Source: Xenophilus aerolatus
GTDB taxonomy: Bacteria; Pseudomonadota; Gammaproteobacteria; Burkholderiales; Burkholderiaceae_C
Assembly: GCA_029968055.1 (NCBI GenBank)
Contig: JASCNX010000008.1
Coordinates: forward strand, 62,001 to 126,000
Direction: 5' to 3'
DNA length: 64,000 nt
The notes beneath the pieces are model-generated. The model worked only from the letters and a program-made list of their open reading frames with translations, made no database searches and was not told the origin of the DNA. Made by a program: the position numbers and the translations under genes. This document shows positions 59,735 to 64,000 of this stretch, piece by piece (within the stretch, counting starts at the first letter, position 1; each line of letters starts with the position of its first letter).

Positions 59735-60721
59735 TCAGTCGAGCGCGGCACCGGTGGCTTTCACCAGCCGCGCGTATTTGTCGGCGTCGTCGCGGACCCG
59801 CCGCTCGAAGCTCTCCGGGCTGCCCGGCGCCACGGCGCTGCCGTCGGCCTCCAGCCGCTGGCGCAATTCGGGGTCGGCCAGGATGCGGCCGATCTCCGAA
59901 GACAGCCGTTGCACCACCGCATCGGGGGTCGCGCGCGGTGCGAAGAATCCGCCCCACAGGCTGAAGTCGAAGCCCGGGACCGTGTCGGCCACCGAAGGCA
60001 CCCTCGGCAGGCTCGCCAGCCTGCCCGGCTTCGACACGGCCAGGGCGCGGACGCGCCCGCCCTGCACGTGGGCCATGATTGACGAGGCGCTGGCGAAGAA
60101 GAACTGCACCTGGCCGCCGATCAGGTCGGTGATGGCCTGTCCCGCGCCCTTGTACGGGACGTGGGTCATCTCCGTCTTGGTGGCCGAGGCCAATGCCACC
60201 GCGGCCAGATGGCCGGGCGTCGCGGTGCCCGACGACGCGTAGGCGACGCCGCCCGGCAGGGCCCTTGCAGCCTGGATCAGGTCACCCAGGCTCTTGAACG
60301 GCGAGTTGGCCGGCACCGCGAGCACGAGCGGTGCGTCGCCCACCAGTGCCACGGCGCGGAAGTCTCTCACCGTGTCGTAGCCGGGGTTCTTCATGGCGCT
60401 GAGGTTGATCGCCATCTCGCCCGTCTGCCCCAGCAGGAGCGTGTACCCGTCGGCGGGGGCCTTCGCCACGAGCCGGGCACCGAGCGCGCCGCTGGCACCC
60501 GGCCGGTTGTCCACGATCACGGGCTGCCCCAGTGCGCGAGCGAGCCGGTCGGCCACGAGGCGGGCGAAGACGTCGCCCTGGCCGCCCGGGGCATAGGGCA
60601 CGACGACGGTCAGCGTGCGTTCGGGCCAGTTGGCAGCGTGCGTGCCGTTCGTCATGGCCAGGGCGGCGAGCCATGCGCCGGCTTGGATGAAGCGGCGCCT
60701 GTTCGATGTGGGGGCGTGCAT
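59735..60721 (-). CDS. TctC/Bug-family substrate-binding protein, copy A
   Basis: A 328-residue periplasmic protein with a Tat-like signal (SNRRRFIQAGAWLAALAM... ending THAA). The Bug pattern is RTLTVVVPYAPGGQGDVFAR, VIVDNRPGASGALGARLVAKAPADGYTL and MTHVPYKGAGQAITDLIGG. The start is the ATG at 60721; upstream in-frame codons lack a signal. No TctA/TctB genes are present. It is adjacent to a second, related TctC gene (60750) in the same leftward operon, so the pair may bind related carboxylates. Confidence 0.9.
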   Translation of the reverse strand: MHAPTSNRRRFIQAGAWLAALAMTNGTHAANWPERTLTVVVPYAPGGQGDVFARLVADRLARALGQPVIVDNRPGASGALGARLVAKAPADGYTLLLGQTGEMAINLSAMKNPGYDTVRDFRAVALVGDAPLVLAVPANSPFKSLGDLIQAARALPGGVAYASSGTATPGHLAAVALASATKTEMTHVPYKGAGQAITDLIGGQVQFFFASASSIMAHVQGGRVRALAVSKPGRLASLPRVPSVADTVPGFDFSLWGGFFAPRATPDAVVQRLSSEIGRILADPELRQRLEADGSAVAPGSPESFERRVRDDADKYARLVKATGAALD

Positions 60722-60749
60722 GTGGGGTCTCCGTGTCGGCTTGGCAGCT

Positions 60750-61724
60750 TCAGCGCAGTTGCATGCCCGGCTGCTGCGCAACGCCGCGCCAGAGGGCAAG
60801 TTCCTTGCGGAGTTCCTCGCCGAAGGCCGCGGGCGCAAGGCGCACGGGGTCCGCGCCCTCGTGCTGGAGCCGACCCTTGACCGGCTCCGCGGCCGCGGCG
60901 TCGTTGACGGCCTGGTTCAAGGCGTTGACGACGGACTGCGGCGTCTTCGCCGGCGCGAGCACGCCCCACCAGGTCGTGACGTCGAAGCCGGTGACGCCGG
61001 CTTCGTTCAGCGTCGGCAGGTCGGGATACAGCCGCGAGCGCCTGGCGCTCGTGACGGCCAGCAGGCTCAGCTTGTTGTCCTTCAGGTGCGACTGGATCGT
61101 GGGCACGGTGGCGAAGAAAAGGTCCACGCGGCCGGCCAGCAGTTCGACGGTCGCGGGAGCGCTGCCCTTGAATGGCACGTGCGTGAGGTTCAGCCCCGTC
61201 TTCTGGCGGAACATCTCGCCCGACAGGTGGTTGATGCTCCCATTGCCGGCCGAGCAGTAGTTCAGGCCCTCGGGCCTGCCCTTGGCCGCTGCGATCAACT
61301 CGGCCACGTTCTTGACGTGCAGGCCCGGGCTGGCGACGACCAGCAGCGGGCCGCGCCCGATCATCGCCACCGGCGCGAAATCCTTCTGCGGGTCGAAGGG
61401 CAACCTGGGTTCGACGGCGGCGTTGGTCGCGAAGGTCGACGTGGCGAACAGCAGCGTGTACCCGTCGGCCGGCGCCTTGGCGACGGCGGTCGCACCGATC
61501 GCGCCGCCGGCGCCCCCGCGGTTGTCCACGACGACCGGCTGCCCGAGCCGGTCGGACATGCCCTTGGCGATGTCGCGCGCGATGCTGTCGGTGCCGCCGC
61601 CCGCGGCGAAGGGCACGATCAGGGTGATCGGCCTTGTGGGCCAGGGGCCCTGCGCGATGGCCATCGCGGGCAGGGCGGCGAGCGTGGCGAGCAGCGCGCG
61701 TCGGGCGGGGGTGAATTTCGGCAT
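60750..61724 (-). CDS. TctC/Bug-family substrate-binding protein, copy B
   Basis: A 324-residue periplasmic protein: signal MPKFTPARRALLATLAALPAM, then RPITLIVPFAAGGGTDSIAR, VVVDNRGGAGGAIGATAVAKA and LTHVPFKGSAPATVELLAG. It is the first gene of the leftward group and divergent from a LysR gene with 116 bases between. It is likely induced by that regulator when its carboxylate ligand is present. Similar to but clearly distinct from copy A. Confidence 0.9.
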   Translation of the reverse strand: MPKFTPARRALLATLAALPAMAIAQGPWPTRPITLIVPFAAGGGTDSIARDIAKGMSDRLGQPVVVDNRGGAGGAIGATAVAKAPADGYTLLFATSTFATNAAVEPRLPFDPQKDFAPVAMIGRGPLLVVASPGLHVKNVAELIAAAKGRPEGLNYCSAGNGSINHLSGEMFRQKTGLNLTHVPFKGSAPATVELLAGRVDLFFATVPTIQSHLKDNKLSLLAVTSARRSRLYPDLPTLNEAGVTGFDVTTWWGVLAPAKTPQSVVNALNQAVNDAAAAEPVKGRLQHEGADPVRLAPAAFGEELRKELALWRGVAQQPGMQLR

Positions 61725-61840
61725 GTCTGTCTCCGTCGGGTCTTGGCCGCGCCGCCAGTGCGGTTCGGGCTGCAGGAATCATCGAGGGACGCCGTTGCGC
61801 TGTGAATTGCAAATAACCGTTCGATTGATACTCTTCGCGC
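61725..61840. promoter_or_regulatory. Divergent control region between TctC copy B and LysR
   Basis: The 116 bases include an AT-rich stretch nearest the LysR gene (ATTGCAAATAACCGTTCGAT, 61806-61825) of the sort LysR proteins bind and where both promoters would overlap. Exact promoter elements are not resolved. Confidence 0.45.
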
Positions 61841-62728
61841 ATGAATTTCGACTTGTCGGACTTGCGTGCCTTCGTCATGGTGGCGGACCTGGCCAGCTTC
61901 CGAGCGGCTGCGGACGCGCTGCACCTGTCCCAGCCGGCGCTGTCGCGGCGGGTGGAGAAGCTGGAGCAGGCCCTGGGCTTTCGCCTCCTGGAGCGCACCA
62001 CCCGGAAGGTGGAACTCAACGCCATGGGGCGCGCCTTCCTGCCGCGGGCGCGGCATGTGCTGGGCGAACTCGAGAGCGCGCTGCTGGGCATGGTCGAGCT
62101 GTCCGACCGCATCCGGGGGCTGGTCACCGTGGCGTGCATCCCTTCGGCAGTGAACAATTTCGTGGCCGGCGTCGTGCGCGAATTCCACCGGCGCTTCCCC
62201 GCCATCCGCGTGCGGCTGCTCGACCAGTCGGCCACCGAGATCCTCCTGTCCGTTGCCCGTGCCGAAGCGGACTTCGGCATCACCTACCTCGGGGCGCAGG
62301 AGCCCGACCTGGAATTCGAGCAACTGGCGGTCGAGCCCTTCGTGCTGGCATGCCGGCCCGACCACCCGCTGGCCACGAGAAAGCGCGTGCGATGGTCGGA
62401 ACTGGCGGACTACGAATGCGTGGTGCTGGCGCCAGGCAGTGGGAACCGGCTGCTGATCGACCAGGGACTTGCACACACCGGGGTGCCGACCCGATGGACC
62501 TGCGAGGTCCAGCACGTGCCGGCCCAGCTCAGCCTGATCGAGGCCGGCGTGGGGGTGGGCGCCGTTCCGCGCCTGGCCCTGGCCGGCGGTGCAGGCGCGT
62601 CGCTCGTGAGCGTGCCGCTGGTGGAGCCGGCCCTGAGCCGCCGCGTCGGTACCGTTCGCCTGCGCGGCCGGCCGTTGGCGGGTGGTGTCCAGGCCTTTCA
62701 CGACGCCCTGTTCGAGGCCCAGGCCTGA
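61841..62728 (+). CDS. LysR-family transcriptional regulator
   Basis: A 295-residue regulator: helix-turn-helix DLSDLRAFVMVADLASFRAAADALHLSQPALSRRVEKLEQ at residues 4-43 and a LysR effector domain from about residue 90. It is divergent from the TctC/dehydrogenase/amidohydrolase operon, which it most likely controls. A longer antisense frame over the same DNA is rejected. Confidence 0.92.
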   Translation: MNFDLSDLRAFVMVADLASFRAAADALHLSQPALSRRVEKLEQALGFRLLERTTRKVELNAMGRAFLPRARHVLGELESALLGMVELSDRIRGLVTVACIPSAVNNFVAGVVREFHRRFPAIRVRLLDQSATEILLSVARAEADFGITYLGAQEPDLEFEQLAVEPFVLACRPDHPLATRKRVRWSELADYECVVLAPGSGNRLLIDQGLAHTGVPTRWTCEVQHVPAQLSLIEAGVGVGAVPRLALAGGAGASLVSVPLVEPALSRRVGTVRLRGRPLAGGVQAFHDALFEAQA

Positions 62729-62800
62729 AGCGCCCCCGGGCCGCTCGATCGCGAAGCACAAGCCCACGGGCGTGCTGCGCGTTGCGCGGGCCCAGCCGGT

Positions 62801-63604
62801 CTACAGCTGCATGTCGTAGTCCACCGTGATCGGCGCGTGGTCGCTGAACTTGATGGTCTTGAAGATGTGCTCGCTGCGCGCGAGCTGCGCCAGGGCCGGG
62901 GTTGCGAGGTGGTAGTCCAGCCGCCAGCCCACGTTCTTCGCGTAGGCCTGGCCGCGGTTGCTCCACCACGTGTAGCAGGCGTCGGTGGTGTCGGGCTGCA
63001 GGTGGCGGTACACGTCGACCAGGCCGGCGCCTTCGGCACCGGCGTCGAGCAGCCGCGTCATCCAGGCACGCTCCTCGGGCAGGAAGCCGCTGTTCTTCTG
63101 GTTGCCCTTCCAGTTCTTCAGGTCGGCCTCCTTGTGAGCGATGTTGATGTCGCCGCACAGGATGAACTCGCGGTCTTTCTTGAGCGCGACGAGATAGGGC
63201 ATGAAGCCGGCCAGGAAGCGGAACTTGGCGGCCTGCCGCTCCTCGCCCGAGCTGCCGCTGGGGAAGTAGCAGCTGATGATCGACAGCTTGCGCTGCGGCG
63301 TGTCGAAGCGCAGTTCCAGGTAGCGGCCCTCGGCGTCGAACTCCGCGTCGCCCCAGCCGACGACGACGTCGCTGGGTGCATGCCTGGTGTAGATCGCCGT
63401 GCCCGCGTAGCCTTTCTTCTCGGCGAAGTGGAAGTGCCCCTTGAGCCCGGCCATTTCCTCGAAGCGGCCCTCGACATCGCTGGCCGAGACGCGGATCTCC
63501 TGCATGCAAATACAATCCGGCGCCGTTTCGGCGACCCAGTCGGCCACCCCCTTGGTGGCGGCCGAGCGCAGGCCGTTGAGGTTGAGGCTGGTCAGTTTGA
63601 ACAC
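62801..63604 (-). CDS. xth: Exodeoxyribonuclease III, GTG start
   Basis: A 267-residue DNA-repair nuclease (AP endonuclease, 3'-5' exonuclease) of the Xth/ExoA family. Catalytic motifs are LNLNGLRSA (N), CICMQEIRV (E), YFPSGSSG (Y), [10 protein letters not shown] (D-x-N), [22 protein letters not shown] and [10 protein letters not shown] (D-H). The GTG at 63604 gives the canonical start [14 protein letters not shown]. The open frame continues upstream but there overlaps pyrE on the other strand and is not coding. Only 15 bases separate the divergent starts of xth and pyrE. Confidence 0.92.
   Translation of the reverse strand: MFKLTSLNLNGLRSAATKGVADWVAETAPDCICMQEIRVSASDVEGRFEEMAGLKGHFHFAEKKGYAGTAIYTRHAPSDVVVGWGDAEFDAEGRYLELRFDTPQRKLSIISCYFPSGSSGEERQAAKFRFLAGFMPYLVALKKDREFILCGDINIAHKEADLKNWKGNQKNSGFLPEERAWMTRLLDAGAEGAGLVDVYRHLQPDTTDACYTWWSNRGQAYAKNVGWRLDYHLATPALAQLARSEHIFKTIKFSDHAPITVDYDMQL
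63511..63516 (+). promoter_or_regulatory. Possible -10 element for pyrE inside xth
   Basis: TACAAT, in an ATGCAAATACAAT AT-rich patch within the 5' part of xth, is the only promoter-like hexamer near pyrE. The divergent start codons are just 15 bases apart, so the pyrE promoter must lie within xth. No good -35 hexamer was found. Confidence 0.35.
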
Positions 63605-63619
63605 GACGAGGAATTCCCG

Positions 63620-64000
63620 ATGGCTGAGGTGAGAACGGATGGCGCGCTGGCGCAGGACTTCGTGCAGTTCGCGCTCGATGCCGGCGTGTTGCGCTTCGGC
63701 CAGTTCAAGACCAAGGCCGGGCGCATCAGCCCCTACTTCTTCAATGCGGGGCTCTTCAACGATGGCGCCCGCATCGCGCGGCTGGCGGAATTCTATGCAG
63801 CGCGCCTGATCGATTCGGGGCTCGAGTTCGACATGATCTTCGGCCCCGCGTACAAGGGCATCCCGCTGGGCGCCACCGTGGCGGCCGAGCTGGCGCGGCG
63901 CGGCCGCAACGTGCCCTTCGCCTACAACCGCAAAGAGGCCAAGGACCACGGCGAGGGCGGCTCGCTGGTCGGTGCCCCGCTCGCCGGCCGGGTGCTGATC
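63620..64000 (+). CDS. pyrE: Orotate phosphoribosyltransferase, 5' part cut by the window edge
   Basis: An open frame from the ATG at 63620 to the edge gives 127 residues beginning [41 protein letters not shown] and [19 protein letters not shown] are PyrE signatures, and [19 protein letters not shown] carries the flexible-loop Lys/His that bind PRPP. It makes orotidine 5'-phosphate in UMP synthesis. The C-terminal part, including the PRPP-binding motif, lies outside the window. Confidence 0.92.
   Translation, partial: MAEVRTDGALAQDFVQFALDAGVLRFGQFKTKAGRISPYFFNAGLFNDGARIARLAEFYAARLIDSGLEFDMIFGPAYKGIPLGATVAAELARRGRNVPFAYNRKEAKDHGEGGSLVGAPLAGRVLI

Noticed and set aside
63605-63949. Upstream extension of the xth frame on the minus strand.
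   Set aside because: It runs antisense through pyrE, whose motifs are clear. Conserved exonuclease sequence starts at the GTG at 63604.

Overview
The window is a very GC-rich (judged by eye, not computed), densely coding chromosomal segment. It most likely comes from a Comamonadaceae-type betaproteobacterium resembling Variovorax or Acidovorax. The reasons are the divergent exodeoxyribonuclease III/pyrE pair at the right edge, several orphan TctC (Bug) binding proteins, many SsuABC/TauABC-like transporters with Tat-type signal peptides, and short GC-rich intergenic repeats of a type I associate with that family. I see no rRNA, tRNA, CRISPR array, insertion sequence or prophage.

Left third (0-20 kb) is organosulfur scavenging. 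After a PAAR gene cut by the left edge comes a minus-strand operon: a CysB-like LysR regulator, a TauD-type dioxygenase, two paralogous binding proteins, an ATPase and a permease. A second minus-strand run (15.1 to 6.6 kb) holds an SsuD-like flavin monooxygenase, a class II aldolase, a complete ABC importer, a membrane cytochrome c, another binding protein and a lipocalin/CrtC-like secreted protein. Divergent from it are an acyl-CoA-dehydrogenase-like flavoprotein, a Tat-exported binding protein, a cysteine-dioxygenase-type cupin and a four-domain rhodanese. Together they suggest uptake of an organosulfur compound, C-S cleavage, thiol oxidation and sulfane-sulfur handling.

From 19.8 to 25.4 kb lies a small aromatic-type catabolic cluster (FAD hydroxylase, VOC extradiol-type dioxygenase, FAH hydrolase, IclR regulator, glyoxalase-II-like MBL). 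It is divergent from a TctC binding protein, and the shared promoter carries tandem palindromes.

The centre and right (25.5-56.6 kb) are the most interesting part: three neighbouring blocks of nitrogen-compound catabolism. Block A is atzF, an ABC importer, then atzG-atzE-atzH. Block B is a BMP/nucleoside-type importer interleaved with an AmiF-like formamidase and two biuret/triuret-hydrolase-like cysteine hydrolases, followed by a GntR regulator. Block C is an operon of about 11.5 kb with an alpha/beta hydrolase, a third cysteine hydrolase, an SDR, a dihydroorotase/hydantoinase-like enzyme, a cyanuric acid hydrolase/barbiturase (AtzD family), an ABC importer with two paralogous binding proteins, and a cytosine-deaminase-like amidohydrolase. 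Blocks A and B share a 12-base palindrome upstream (25550-25561 and 32934-32945), suggesting co-regulation, probably by the GntR protein. Every enzyme class of the cyanuric acid route (ring opening, carboxybiuret amidase, dicarboxyurea amidase, allophanate hydrolase) is present, but scattered among importers and extra hydrolases. I infer a broader pathway for an N-heterocycle or ureide whose substrate cannot be read from sequence.

The right end (56.7-64 kb) carries an HDOD protein, then a minus-strand group (LigI-like amidohydrolase, isopropylmalate/tartrate-dehydrogenase-like enzyme, two TctC binding proteins) with a divergent LysR regulator, then xth and the start of pyrE.
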